In this document: positions 17,557-26,094 of the stretch, piece by piece | How the letters are laid out: each line of letters starts with the position of its first letter | Position numbering within the stretch: the first letter of the stretch is position 1 | Assembly: GCA_038230515.1 (NCBI GenBank) | Contig: JBBRND010000002.1 | Span: forward strand, 124,001 to 188,000 | Length of the DNA stretch: 64,000 nucleotides | Reading direction: 5' to 3' | Source of the DNA: JAPLDB01 sp038230515 | GTDB lineage: Bacteria > Bacteroidota > Bacteroidia > AKYH767-A > 2013-40CM-41-45 | Program-made: the position numbers and the translations under genes | The notes under the pieces: generated by a model | The model's database searches: none | Told to the model about the DNA's origin: nothing | The model's input: the letters and a program-made list of their open reading frames with translations, nothing else

Positions 17557-17784
17557 ATGAGAACTTTAACTTTCAACATACCCGACACACTCGACTTAGA
17601 CACAAAAGAAATTGCCATGTTGGTGGCTACGCGTTTGTACGAACAGGGAAAATTATCTTTAGGTCAAGCAGCAGAACTTGTTGGCTTAACCAAACGAACT
17701 TTTGCGGAGCTTTTAGGAAAGTACAATGTTTCCATTTTCAATTATCCGGCTTCCGATCTTTCAAGAGATGTAAAGAATGCATAA
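17557..17784 (+). CDS. UPF0175 family antitoxin
   Basis: A 75-residue protein that matches UPF0175: an N-terminal beta segment (LTFNIPDTL) followed by an HTH-like part, KLSLGQAAELVGLTKRTFAELLGKYNVS. In this family the protein neutralises a DUF3368 PIN-like toxin and probably represses its own operon. The next gene overlaps its end by 8 bp, which is the usual coupling of such pairs. The length is normal. Confidence 0.9.
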   Translation: MRTLTFNIPDTLDLDTKEIAMLVATRLYEQGKLSLGQAAELVGLTKRTFAELLGKYNVSIFNYPASDLSRDVKNA

Positions 17785-18235
17785 AACCATTGTTTCAGAC
17801 ACAAGTTGTTTTATCATTCTTACAAACATTGGTGAGCTTGATCTTTTGAGAAAAACGTATGGGCAAATTGTAACTACAATTGAGGTTGCAACAGAATTTG
17901 GACAAACACTCCCCGATTGGGTTGAACTGAAATCTGCTGCTGATAAAACACGGCAACAAATTCTTGAACTCCAAATTGACAAAGGCGAAGCAAGTGCCAT
18001 CGCACTTGCTCTCGAGATTCCCGACAGCACAATTATTCTTGATGACTTCAAGGCAAGAAAAATTGCCGAGCATCTTGGATTGGAAATTACCGGAACTATC
18101 GGAGTAATTATCAAAGCAAAACTTCAAGGGATACTTCCTTCCATTAAACCTTATCTCGAAAAAATACACACAACCGATTTTCGAATCACAAAGGAGATTG
18201 AACAACAGGCGCTGAAGGAAGCGGGAGAGATGTAA
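17777..18235 (+). CDS. DUF3368 PIN-domain toxin
   Basis: A 152-residue protein of the DUF3368 branch of PIN domains. It begins with the first acidic residue in VSDTSCFIILTNI (Asp8). The central acidic pair follows in DKGEASAIALAL and the last in IILDDFKARKIAEHLGLEITGTIGVI. These acidic residues form the metal site of PIN ribonucleases. With the overlapping UPF0175 gene it forms a type II toxin-antitoxin module. RNase activity is expected from the fold, and the target RNA is unknown. Confidence 0.9.
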   Translation: MHKTIVSDTSCFIILTNIGELDLLRKTYGQIVTTIEVATEFGQTLPDWVELKSAADKTRQQILELQIDKGEASAIALALEIPDSTIILDDFKARKIAEHLGLEITGTIGVIIKAKLQGILPSIKPYLEKIHTTDFRITKEIEQQALKEAGEM

Positions 18236-18251
18236 ATCCGTTTTCTGAAAT

Positions 18252-19346
18252 TCAGACTAATTTTTCAAATACCCTTTTGTAAACCTCCAGCGTTTTTGCT
18301 GCCATCGCTTCTTTCGAAAAATTTTTCACAAACTCTTTTGCATTCGCAATAAGTTTTTCGCGCAGCGCATTTTCATTTAGCATCAAAATAACCTGCTCAG
18401 AAAGTTTTTCAGCATTCTGTATTGGAGCCGTAAGCCCGTTAAATTCATTCTTTACAATTTCAGGAATGCCGCCCGCTTCGGTAGTAACGATTGGCAGCCC
18501 GTAAACCATTGCATCAAGCAGCGCGGAGCCAAGCCCTTCTTCTTTGGAAGTGTAAAGAAGCACATCAAGTGCGGCATACACATTCTCAAGATCGTTTCGA
18601 AAACCAAGAACGAAAACCTCCTTTTGCAGATTTAATTCTGAAATACGTTTTACAATCTGCTCGCGCAGCACACCTTCTCCTGCAATAAGATACTTTGCTT
18701 TTATTTTTTGGAAAAGAATTTTCACCGTGTCCAGGAAAGTAAAATAATCTTTATGCGGAGCAATGGCAGCAATGTTGCCGATCAACTTTTCATGAGCAGC
18801 AATTCCTAACTCACTCCGTAGTTTTTCTTTCGTTCCTTTTCCCGCGAAGCGATGCAGATCAATTCCATCGTAAACAGTAACGCACCGTTCAGCATGTTTA
18901 ATAGAAGCACTTACTATTTCTTTAATCTTATCCGAAACACAGATTATTTTTTTTATCGAATGATGATTGTATTTCCATTGAGAGAAAATATTTTTCTTCA
19001 GCGGGAAATCAACCCTGCGTGAAAGAATGAGCGGAGTTTTATTTCCGAATGCAGCAGCCAGCACAGCCATTCCGTGGCTTCGCGATGAATGCAAATGGAT
19101 GACATCAAAATTTTCTTTGCGGCAATAATTCTTCAATGCAAGTGCGGAAGAAAAATCAAAATCGTTTTTGAAACCGAGCGTGATGAACGGAATGTTTTTC
19201 CCGATGCACCATTTTTCAAAAGCAGAATCTTTTCTTGCAGCAACATAAGAAACCACATCTTTCTTTTGCAATTCCTCTATGAGATAAGCCATCTGCTGCT
19301 CGCCTCCACGCCAGCTTTTTTCGGAACTTAGGTGCAATACTTTCAC
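18252..19346 (-). CDS. Glycosyltransferase family 4-type protein
   Basis: A GT-B fold glycosyltransferase of ~364 residues, starting at the GTG at 19346 (VKVLHLSSEKSWRGGEQQ). The upstream ATG at 19427 adds 27 residues without homology and would overlap the divergent gene. A TACCTTTC -7-like box lies directly before the GTG. The N-terminal half binds the acceptor. The C-terminal half (from ~residue 175) has the donor site, with IGNIAAIAPHKDYFTFLDTV, the FVLGFRNDLENVYAALDVLL block and the E-x7-E motif in KEEGLGSALLDAMVYGLPIVTTEAGGIPEI. The likely role is a sugar transfer step in cell-surface glycan or LPS assembly. The specific sugar cannot be read. Confidence 0.88.
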   Translation of the reverse strand: MKVLHLSSEKSWRGGEQQMAYLIEELQKKDVVSYVAARKDSAFEKWCIGKNIPFITLGFKNDFDFSSALALKNYCRKENFDVIHLHSSRSHGMAVLAAAFGNKTPLILSRRVDFPLKKNIFSQWKYNHHSIKKIICVSDKIKEIVSASIKHAERCVTVYDGIDLHRFAGKGTKEKLRSELGIAAHEKLIGNIAAIAPHKDYFTFLDTVKILFQKIKAKYLIAGEGVLREQIVKRISELNLQKEVFVLGFRNDLENVYAALDVLLYTSKEEGLGSALLDAMVYGLPIVTTEAGGIPEIVKNEFNGLTAPIQNAEKLSEQVILMLNENALREKLIANAKEFVKNFSKEAMAAKTLEVYKRVFEKLV

Positions 19347-19420
19347 GCGCTGAAAGGTAAAGCATATTTTTATGTCCTCATTTATTTCGATCTTCGACTT
19401 TTCATTTTTGAACTTACAAC

Positions 19421-20209
19421 ATGTCAACCGATCTCCGGATTACTCTTATTCAATCCGATCTTCACTGGGAAAATGCAGATGCCAACCTCCATTCATTCGC
19501 TGAAAAAATTTCTTCTCTCAAAGAAGAAACAGACATCATCATTCTTCCTGAAATGTTCAGCACCGGATTCACAATGAATGCTGCTGCACTAGCAGAAAGC
19601 ATGGAAGGCAAAGCCATTCAATGGATGCGCGAAAAAGCAAGAGAGAAAAATTGCGTCATCACCGGAAGTTTAGCCATAAAAGAAAGTGGTGCTTTCTTCA
19701 ACCGTCTCATCTGGATGAATCCTGACGGTACTTTTTTGCAATACGATAAACGCCACCTGTTCCGTTTAGCACATGAGCAAAACACTTACACTTACGGAAA
19801 GGAAAAAATCATTGTTGAATATAAGGGATGGAAAATACTTCCTCTTGTGTGTTTCGATCTTCGCTTCCCGGTTTGGAGCCGCAGAACAAAAAAATCTGAT
19901 TACGATTTGATGATCTACGTTGCCAACTGGCCTGAGCGAAGAGTGACTGCATGGAATCAGTTGCTTATTGCGCGTGCCATCGAGAATCAATGCTACATAG
20001 CAGGAGTAAATCGCGTAGGGAATGATGGCAACCATATTTATCACTCCGGTGATTCGGCTGTTATCAATTTCAAAGGAGAAACCATCAGCGGCATTTGTGC
20101 GCACGACACTTGCATTGAAACAGTGACGTTGAATAAAAATGAGTTGAATGAATTTAGAAGTCAGTTTCCTTTTATTGAAGATGCGGATGACTTCACAATA
20201 AATATGTAG
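19421..20209 (+). CDS. Nitrilase-superfamily amidohydrolase, omega-amidase (YafV-like)
   Basis: A 262-residue carbon-nitrogen hydrolase. The catalytic triad of the superfamily is visible: Glu in ILPEMFSTGF, Lys in QYDKRHLFRLAHE, and Cys in LVCFDLRFPVW. The signature words DKRHLF and PVCYDLRFP-like spacing are those of the omega-amidase branch (YafV/Nit2), which hydrolyses alpha-ketoglutaramate and alpha-ketosuccinamate in a metabolite-repair pathway. Length and domain order are normal. It is divergent from the glycosyltransferase and followed closely (25 bp) by the deiminase gene. Confidence 0.92.
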   Translation: MSTDLRITLIQSDLHWENADANLHSFAEKISSLKEETDIIILPEMFSTGFTMNAAALAESMEGKAIQWMREKAREKNCVITGSLAIKESGAFFNRLIWMNPDGTFLQYDKRHLFRLAHEQNTYTYGKEKIIVEYKGWKILPLVCFDLRFPVWSRRTKKSDYDLMIYVANWPERRVTAWNQLLIARAIENQCYIAGVNRVGNDGNHIYHSGDSAVINFKGETISGICAHDTCIETVTLNKNELNEFRSQFPFIEDADDFTINM

Positions 20210-20234
20210 TTTCGATAAATGTAAAAGTTACTCA

Positions 20235-22010
20235 ATGAAAAAATTTCTATTTATCCAACGAAGCTTTAGCGTAGTTGGACTCGTCCTGATTTTCTTTTCC
20301 GGCTCATTTGTTTTCGCGCAATCGCTTTCTCACCAAATGAGTGAGGCAGAAAAATTGCAGATGAGAGATTACCTCCGCACGTATCCGCAAAATCAAACCA
20401 CGGGAATTATTACTCCGCCAACTTCTCCTGTGCGCGCAAGTGCAGAGTGGGAGGAAATTGATGCCCTTATCATTACCTGGACGAGTTACACTCCCATTCT
20501 GAAAGACATTGTCCGTTATGCACAAACCGAAACGCAGGTATTAATTGTATGCACTGACTCCAATACAGTGATTACCTATCTCAACAGCAATGGAGTTCCG
20601 CTCACGAATGTGCATTACATCATCGCCCCTTACAATTCCGTCTGGTGCCGCGATTATGGTCCGTGGAATATTTATACGAACGATGTGGACTCGCTTGCTT
20701 TGATTGACTGGATTTACAACCGCCCTCGCCCGAAGGATGATACCGTGCCATCAGCAATTATGCGTTACACCGGTTTGCCGATGTACGGAACAACCAGTTC
20801 GCCATGGGACTTGGTGAACACCGGAGGAGATTTTATGTGCGATGGTTTCGGTACAGGATTTTCTTCCAAGTTAATTCTGACTGATAACACCACTGCAGCC
20901 GGATTTGGAGTTAATCATACAGAAGCGGAGATTGATACTATCATGAAAAAATTCATGGGTATCAATCGCTACATAAAAATGGAAACGCTTCCGTACGATG
21001 TCATTCATCATATTGACATGCACATGAAACTGCTTGATGAAGAAACTATCATGATGGCTGAATATCCACCGGGTGTTGCCGATGGTCCACAGATAGAACT
21101 CAACTTGAATTATGTTCTTACAAATTACAATTCTGTTTTCGGAACTCCTTACAAAGTCGTGCGCATACCAAGTCCGCCCGATGCAAACGGCAACTACCCT
21201 GACGTTGGTGGTGATTATCGTACCTACGCAAATGCAGTGTTCGTTAACAAAACAGTCATCCTTCCATTCTATGCCACTCAATACGACACTACCGCAGTAA
21301 GAATCTGGCAGGAAGCATTGCCCGGCTACCGCATCGTTGGCATTGATTGCAACTCCATCATTCCTTCCCTCGGTGCCATTCATTGCATCACAAAAGAAGT
21401 TGCCGCTGCCGATCCGCTTTTGATTTCTCACCAGCCGTTGCACGACACATATAACACAACAACTCCCTACCAAGTTGATGCGCTCATCAAGCATCGTTCA
21501 TCCATTGCAACTGCATTTGTGTATTACCGCACGGATACGCTGATGGCCTATACACAAACTACCACGACCTCTACTGACGGAATTCACTGGACAGGTTTTA
21601 TTCCTTCACAAACAGCAGGAACGAGAGTGTATTATTATGTTGAAGCAACTTCGGTTTCCGGAAAAACGCAAGTACGCCCGATGCCTGCACCGCTTGGCTA
21701 CTGGAAGTTTGATGTGCTTGGCAATTTAGGCATTGCAGAAAATAAAATTCTTGCTTTCGATTTGGGCGCTCCGTTTCCAAATCCTGCAAAAAGTTTTGCC
21801 TACCTATCTGTAAGTGCAGGCGAAGCAACTTCAGCAACCATTGAATTGAAAGACATGACAGGAAGAGCTATGAGAGAAGTTTTTTCAGGCATCCTAAACA
21901 AAGGCGAACAATTTATTTCTGTTGATGTTCGAAATCTTTCTTCTGGAATTTATTTACTTGAGATGAAAGTGAAAGAAAGAGTACTCACGAAAAAATTATT
22001 AGTAAAGTAA
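20235..22010 (+). CDS. T9SS-secreted peptidylarginine/agmatine deiminase family protein
   Basis: A 591-residue exported enzyme. The signal peptide covers ~1-29 (FVFAQ). Residues ~65-400 form a PAD_porph/agmatine-deiminase catalytic domain. Asp140 lies in WCRDYGPW, His259/Asp261 in HHIDMHMKLL, Asn333 in GGDYRTYANAV and the catalytic Cys384 in GAIHCITKE. These match the residues used by Porphyromonas PPAD. After a linking beta domain (~400-500) the last ~80 residues form a T9SS sorting domain (APFPNPAKSF ... LSSGIYLLEM). The family converts arginine guanidino groups to citrulline, on peptides or agmatine. Export by T9SS suggests an extracellular substrate, but the choice between peptide and agmatine is open. 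Confidence 0.92.
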   Translation: MKKFLFIQRSFSVVGLVLIFFSGSFVFAQSLSHQMSEAEKLQMRDYLRTYPQNQTTGIITPPTSPVRASAEWEEIDALIITWTSYTPILKDIVRYAQTETQVLIVCTDSNTVITYLNSNGVPLTNVHYIIAPYNSVWCRDYGPWNIYTNDVDSLALIDWIYNRPRPKDDTVPSAIMRYTGLPMYGTTSSPWDLVNTGGDFMCDGFGTGFSSKLILTDNTTAAGFGVNHTEAEIDTIMKKFMGINRYIKMETLPYDVIHHIDMHMKLLDEETIMMAEYPPGVADGPQIELNLNYVLTNYNSVFGTPYKVVRIPSPPDANGNYPDVGGDYRTYANAVFVNKTVILPFYATQYDTTAVRIWQEALPGYRIVGIDCNSIIPSLGAIHCITKEVAAADPLLISHQPLHDTYNTTTPYQVDALIKHRSSIATAFVYYRTDTLMAYTQTTTTSTDGIHWTGFIPSQTAGTRVYYYVEATSVSGKTQVRPMPAPLGYWKFDVLGNLGIAENKILAFDLGAPFPNPAKSFAYLSVSAGEATSATIELKDMTGRAMREVFSGILNKGEQFISVDVRNLSSGIYLLEMKVKERVLTKKLLVK

Positions 22011-22016
22011 ATAATA

Positions 22017-22583
22017 ATGTCTCTCAACCTCCACGACATCCTCACCGTTTCCGCCATCCTCTTTGCAGTGATTGATGTGGTCGGTTCCATACCTGTATTG
22101 CTTGAAGTAAAACGAAAGACAGGAGTGATAAAAACGGGTCAGGCAACATATGTTTCTTTCTTTATCATGATCGGCTTTTTATTTTTGGGAGAAACCATTC
22201 TAAATTTTATCGGTGTAGATGTTCACTCTTTTGCTATTGCCGGTTCACTCGTATTGTTTTTTCTCGCTCTTGAAATGATACTCGGCATCAAGCTTTACAA
22301 AGATGAAATTCCTGAAACTGCTTCCATCGTGCCTGTCGCTTTTCCGCTAATTGCGGGAACAGGAACAATGACAACGCTTCTTTCATTACGGGCTGCTTAT
22401 GATATTCCCACCATCGTAATCGGAATTTTCATCAACCTCATTCCGGTGTATCTGGTGCTGAGAAATCTTTATCGTGTAGAAAGATTCCTTGGTGTTGCAG
22501 GCATTAGCATCCTCCGAAAAGTTTTCGGAATTGTCCTACTAGCCATTGCCGTAAAACTCTTCCGCACCAACGTGGGTTTCTGA
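22017..22583 (+). CDS. MarC family integral membrane protein
   Basis: A 188-residue protein with six hydrophobic helices, matching the MarC (UPF0056) family over its full length. Diagnostic parts are FAVIDVVGSIPVLLE in the first helix and FPLIAGTGTMTTLLSL in the middle. The family has no firmly assigned function. Despite the name it is not shown to give multidrug resistance. It starts 7 bp after the deiminase stop, so the two are probably co-transcribed, although no functional link is evident. Confidence 0.9.
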   Translation: MSLNLHDILTVSAILFAVIDVVGSIPVLLEVKRKTGVIKTGQATYVSFFIMIGFLFLGETILNFIGVDVHSFAIAGSLVLFFLALEMILGIKLYKDEIPETASIVPVAFPLIAGTGTMTTLLSLRAAYDIPTIVIGIFINLIPVYLVLRNLYRVERFLGVAGISILRKVFGIVLLAIAVKLFRTNVGF

Positions 22584-22766
22584 AAATGACTTCTCCTCAA
22601 GAGCTGTTGCTGATGCGGATAGTTAACCCATTGTCACCTAAGCATCAAAAAAGAAAACTTTGGTTTTGCATCTGATTAGAATTTCCTATTATTGTCTCCC
22701 CAAAAAATAAATTTCGAACTTAAACATTAAATCGATTCTAACTTTCTAACTAAAATTCAAACTCAC

Positions 22767-23582
22767 ATGAGTAAGCAACAATCAGGCGGCAATGCCAAAT
22801 CATTCTTCGCAGCATTGGTAATTCCGATCGCAATTATCATCGGCTTTTGTATCTGGAAATTTGTAATGGGAGATCCCTCCCGCTTTCAGGATGGCAATTC
22901 CGCAATGAGTCCACTCCCCGGTGACACCCTTGCTGCCATGTATAAAGGAGGAATCATTGTTCCGATTCTTATGGGACTATTTATCACCGTGCTTACTTTT
23001 TCCGTTGAGCGTTTCATCACTATCGGCAAAAGCAAAGGCAGTGGAAGCGTAGAAAATTTTGTTCGCAAAATCCGTGAGCTCGTTTCCGCCAATGATGTAA
23101 AAGGCGCAAAAGCAGAATGTACGCGTCAAAAGGGTTCCATTGCAAACGTAGTAAGCGCAGGACTTGACATGTACGAACATATGCTTGCCGATAATGACCT
23201 CGACAAAGAACGCAAGTTGCTTGCCATTCAAAAAGAACTGGAAGAAGCAACTACTCTTGAATTGCCGATGCTTTCAAAAAATCTTGTCATCATTTCTACA
23301 ATTGCTTCCATTGCCACACTCCTCGGACTTCTTGGAACTGTAATCGGAATGATTCACGCATTCTCGGCACTTGCTACCGCAGGTGCACCGGATGCGGTAG
23401 CTCTTTCAACAGGTATTTCTGAAGCGCTCAACAATACAGCACTTGGTATCGGTACGTCAGCAATGGCGATTATCATGTACAACTTTTTCACTAGCCGCAT
23501 TGACAACATTACTTATGGAATTGATGAAGCAGGGTACAGCATTGTGCAATCGTTTGCATCAAGATACAAAGAGCAAAAATAA
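22767..23582 (+). CDS. exbB: ExbB/TolQ-type proton channel subunit
   Basis: A 271-residue inner-membrane protein and the first gene of the TonB operon. An extra N-terminal helix (residues ~12-32) is followed by the three canonical ExbB helices: GGIIVPILMGLFITVLTF, NLVIISTIASIATLLGLLGT and the GISEALNNTALGIGTSAMAI region. The loop and Thr/Ala-rich helices that line the proton path are present. With ExbD it forms the motor that energises TonB-dependent receptors. The long cytoplasmic loop (~90-165) is normal. A TAAATTTC sequence near 22707 is a possible -7 element. Confidence 0.92.
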   Translation: MSKQQSGGNAKSFFAALVIPIAIIIGFCIWKFVMGDPSRFQDGNSAMSPLPGDTLAAMYKGGIIVPILMGLFITVLTFSVERFITIGKSKGSGSVENFVRKIRELVSANDVKGAKAECTRQKGSIANVVSAGLDMYEHMLADNDLDKERKLLAIQKELEEATTLELPMLSKNLVIISTIASIATLLGLLGTVIGMIHAFSALATAGAPDAVALSTGISEALNNTALGIGTSAMAIIMYNFFTSRIDNITYGIDEAGYSIVQSFASRYKEQK

Positions 23583-23697
23583 TTTCAGTTGATCCGGAAA
23601 GTATATTCTTGATTGGATATTTAATACTCGTGATTAAATATTCGAAATTATTTATGGAATTTTTCTTAATCAGTACTCATTATTAAAAGTAAAGAAG

Positions 23698-24306
23698 ATG
23701 CCGAAGATAAACATGCCGAAGAAGAGCCCTTCACTGGACATGACTCCAATGGTGGATTTGGCTTTCCTGTTGGTAACATTCTTTATGTTGACCACCAAGT
23801 TTCGACCTGAAGAACCCGTTATCGTTGATACTCCTTCTTCTGTTTCTGAAATAAAACTTCCCGAGCGCGACATCATGCTCATTACTATTGATGCTGACGG
23901 TCGTGTATTTTTTGACGTGGACGGAAAACAAACCCGATCTAATATTATAGAGAAGATGGGCGAGCGCTATAAAATTACGTTTACGCCTGATGAGATAAAA
24001 CGCTTCTCTGTTCTCTCGTCATTTGGTGTTCCTATGGATAACATGAAGCAACTGCTCAATGCAAAAGAGAAAGAACGTGAGGCTATCAACAAACAAACAA
24101 AAGGAATTCCTGCCGACTCTCTGAAGAATGAATTAGCCGACTGGATAAACTACGGTCGCCATGCCAATCCGAAATTCCGGATTGCAATTAAAGGAGACGG
24201 GCAGGCAAATTACCCCATAGTGAAAGAAGTGATTAAAACATTGCAAGGTCAGAAGGTGAATAAATTTAATCTCATCACAAACTTAGAAGAAGCACCAAAG
24301 AATTAA
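23698..24306 (+). CDS. exbD: ExbD/TolR biopolymer transport protein (first copy)
   Basis: A 202-residue single-pass protein. The transmembrane helix at residues ~14-36 contains the essential proton-carrying Asp in MTPMVDLAFLLVTFFMLTT. The periplasmic domain follows, with a long insertion (~75-150) typical of Bacteroidota ExbD proteins, and a C-terminal ExbD fold (FRIAIKGDGQANYPIVKEVI). It lies 115 bp after exbB and 11 bp before a second exbD, so the three are one transcript. Confidence 0.92.
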   Translation: MPKINMPKKSPSLDMTPMVDLAFLLVTFFMLTTKFRPEEPVIVDTPSSVSEIKLPERDIMLITIDADGRVFFDVDGKQTRSNIIEKMGERYKITFTPDEIKRFSVLSSFGVPMDNMKQLLNAKEKEREAINKQTKGIPADSLKNELADWINYGRHANPKFRIAIKGDGQANYPIVKEVIKTLQGQKVNKFNLITNLEEAPKN

Positions 24307-24317
24307 TAGAAAATAAA

Positions 24318-24953
24318 ATGTCAGAGATACAACAAAACGATTCCGGTGGGGGTGACAAGAAGCACAAGAAAGTCCGCGCCAAAAAATCATCCACGCACAT
24401 TGACATGACTCCAATGGTGGATCTTGCATTTCTGCTGCTCACCTTTTTCATGCTCACCACCACTTTCAGCAAACCGAAAACGATGGAAATAAACATGCCG
24501 GTGAAACCGGAGAAGCCTGAGGAAGAACAGAAGATCAAAGAATCGCAGGCGCTTACAATTCTCCTTACTGCAAATAATAAAGTGGTGTGGTACAGTGGGC
24601 TTGGTGACGATCCTGCCAAACCACCGCAAACAAACGTGGCAGATTTCTCTCTTCTAGGAGATAAAAGTATTCACGAAGTAATTCTCGATCGTAATAAAGA
24701 CACCTTCGCTAAAGTTCAGTTAACAAAAGATTCCTTGGCAAAAGGATTATTGAAAGAAGACGAAGCCAAGCAGCACATTGCCGGGTATAAATCATTCAAA
24801 GACGGTTTGGTTGTTTTGATAAAACCTGACTCCACTTCAAAATATAAAAACGTAGTTGACATACTTGACGAAATGAATGTATGCGCTGTCGGTCGTTTTG
24901 CAATTGTTGACATTACCGATTCGGAAAAAGAATTGCTGAAGAGCGCAAATTAA
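24318..24953 (+). CDS. ExbD/TolR biopolymer transport protein (second copy)
   Basis: A 211-residue paralogue of the preceding protein. A Lys-rich N-terminus (KKHKKVRAKK) precedes the helix with the conserved Asp, IDMTPMVDLAFLLLTFFMLTT. The periplasmic part differs strongly from the first copy, so the two probably have distinct roles or form a hetero-oligomer in the motor. Two exbD genes in tandem are common in this phylum. No key residue is missing. Confidence 0.92.
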   Translation: MSEIQQNDSGGGDKKHKKVRAKKSSTHIDMTPMVDLAFLLLTFFMLTTTFSKPKTMEINMPVKPEKPEEEQKIKESQALTILLTANNKVVWYSGLGDDPAKPPQTNVADFSLLGDKSIHEVILDRNKDTFAKVQLTKDSLAKGLLKEDEAKQHIAGYKSFKDGLVVLIKPDSTSKYKNVVDILDEMNVCAVGRFAIVDITDSEKELLKSAN

Positions 24954-25027
24954 ATATCAGATTCCTTTATGGAAAGATATATTATTTTGTCTCCCTATAA
25001 TATAAAAGGATATAAAAATATAGCATT

Positions 25028-25822
25028 ATGAAAATAATCAGTTGGGATAATGCAGTAAACCGGGACAGAGCAGAACTGGTTTTCGAAAACCGTAACAAGG
25101 AATACGGTGCGTACGAGATTCGTAAGAATTACGAGAGACAAGTTGTTCGCGCTTTCCTGTTTACGATGGGAGGAATTTTTCTTGCTGTTGCCATTCCTCT
25201 TATCATCCGTATGATTTCAAATATTGATTTTGGAAAAAAGAATGTCGTAAGCGAAGAGGTTACATTAATGGAGCCGCCTCCCATTGACAAGACCACACCT
25301 CCTCCGCCTCCTGTAATTCCTCCGCCTCCTGTTGTGCAGACTATAAAATTTACTCCTCCAAAAGTTGTGAAGGATGAAGAAGTTCAGGACGAACCACCTC
25401 CAACACAGGAGGAAATGAAAGATGTTCAGATAAGCACAGTTACACAGGAAGGAACTACTACGACCGATCTTCCTCCTGAAAACCCCGTTGTTGATCCTGA
25501 CGAGGGAAAAGTATTTACCATTGTGGAAGAAATGCCGTCATTCCCGGGTGGAGAGGAAAAGATGTTGGCATACATTGCAAAGAACATCAAGTATCCTCCG
25601 GTCGCGCGTGAGAATAATATCATCGGTCGCGTGTATGTAAGTTTCGTAGTTGACAAGGATGGAAAAATAAAAGAAGCGAAAATTCTCCGCGGAATCGGTG
25701 GCGGTTGCGATGAAGAAGCATTGCGTGTAGTTAAATCAATGCCCGACTGGAAGGCGGGTCGCCAGAACGGTCGAAGTGTGCAGGTGCAGTTTAACCTACC
25801 CGTAAACTTTACCCTGAAATAG
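25028..25822 (+). CDS. tonB: TonB protein
   Basis: A 264-residue energy transducer. The cytoplasmic N-terminus (NRDRAELVFENRNKEYGAYE) is typical of Bacteroidota TonB. One transmembrane helix covers ~42-62. A Pro-rich periplasmic spacer spans ~80-125 (PPPPPVIPPPPVV). The C-terminal TonB domain, ~160-264, begins PSFPGGEEKMLAYIAKNIKY and includes YPPVARENNIIGRVYVSFVV. It transmits the proton motive force to outer-membrane receptors such as the one at 44358. It sits in the exbB-exbD-exbD-tonB operon. Confidence 0.95.
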   Translation: MKIISWDNAVNRDRAELVFENRNKEYGAYEIRKNYERQVVRAFLFTMGGIFLAVAIPLIIRMISNIDFGKKNVVSEEVTLMEPPPIDKTTPPPPPVIPPPPVVQTIKFTPPKVVKDEEVQDEPPPTQEEMKDVQISTVTQEGTTTTDLPPENPVVDPDEGKVFTIVEEMPSFPGGEEKMLAYIAKNIKYPPVARENNIIGRVYVSFVVDKDGKIKEAKILRGIGGGCDEEALRVVKSMPDWKAGRQNGRSVQVQFNLPVNFTLK

Positions 25823-25854
25823 TTTCGTTAACCCTTATCTTTTAATTTTTCAGA

Positions 25855-26094
25855 ATGACCGATAAGAAATCCTTTGCAAACAAATTCCATCTCTGGTTCA
25901 ACCTCATCATGATGTTGCTGTATTCGATAATTGGTATTCTTCTGCTCTTTATTTTGCGCTTCGATTCAATACCGTCTCTCAACACAAAAATGATTGGCGC
26001 TGTGTTACTGCTCTATGCTGCTTATCGCGGATACAAACTTTACAAAACTTTTTCTGTTCGCCCGGATACGGATCAGTCGCATGCGGGGTCGTAA
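25855..26094 (+). CDS. Small two-helix membrane protein in the TonB operon
   Basis: A 79-residue protein with two hydrophobic helices (LWFNLIMMLLYSIIGILLLF and a second at ~43-58, AVLLLYAAYRGYKLY). It follows tonB by 32 bp, and the next gene starts within its last codons (14-bp overlap), implying translational coupling. Small proteins of this type occur at this place in other Bacteroidota tonB operons as I recall. No function is known. Confidence 0.8.
   Translation: MTDKKSFANKFHLWFNLIMMLLYSIIGILLLFILRFDSIPSLNTKMIGAVLLLYAAYRGYKLYKTFSVRPDTDQSHAGS

Noticed and set aside
18244..18256. TCTGAA-A-TTCAGA as terminator between the toxin and the glycosyltransferase
   Set aside because: The stem is only 6 bp with one-base loop geometry that cannot form an RNA hairpin as drawn, and it overlaps the end of the convergent gene.
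19347..19427. Upstream ATG of the glycosyltransferase
   Set aside because: It would overlap the divergent amidase gene and adds residues without homology. The GTG at 19346 has a -7-like box directly upstream.
20871..21494. A 207-aa antisense frame inside the deiminase gene
   Set aside because: The sense frame is a clear enzyme with intact active site. The antisense frame has a composition that reflects the complementary codons.
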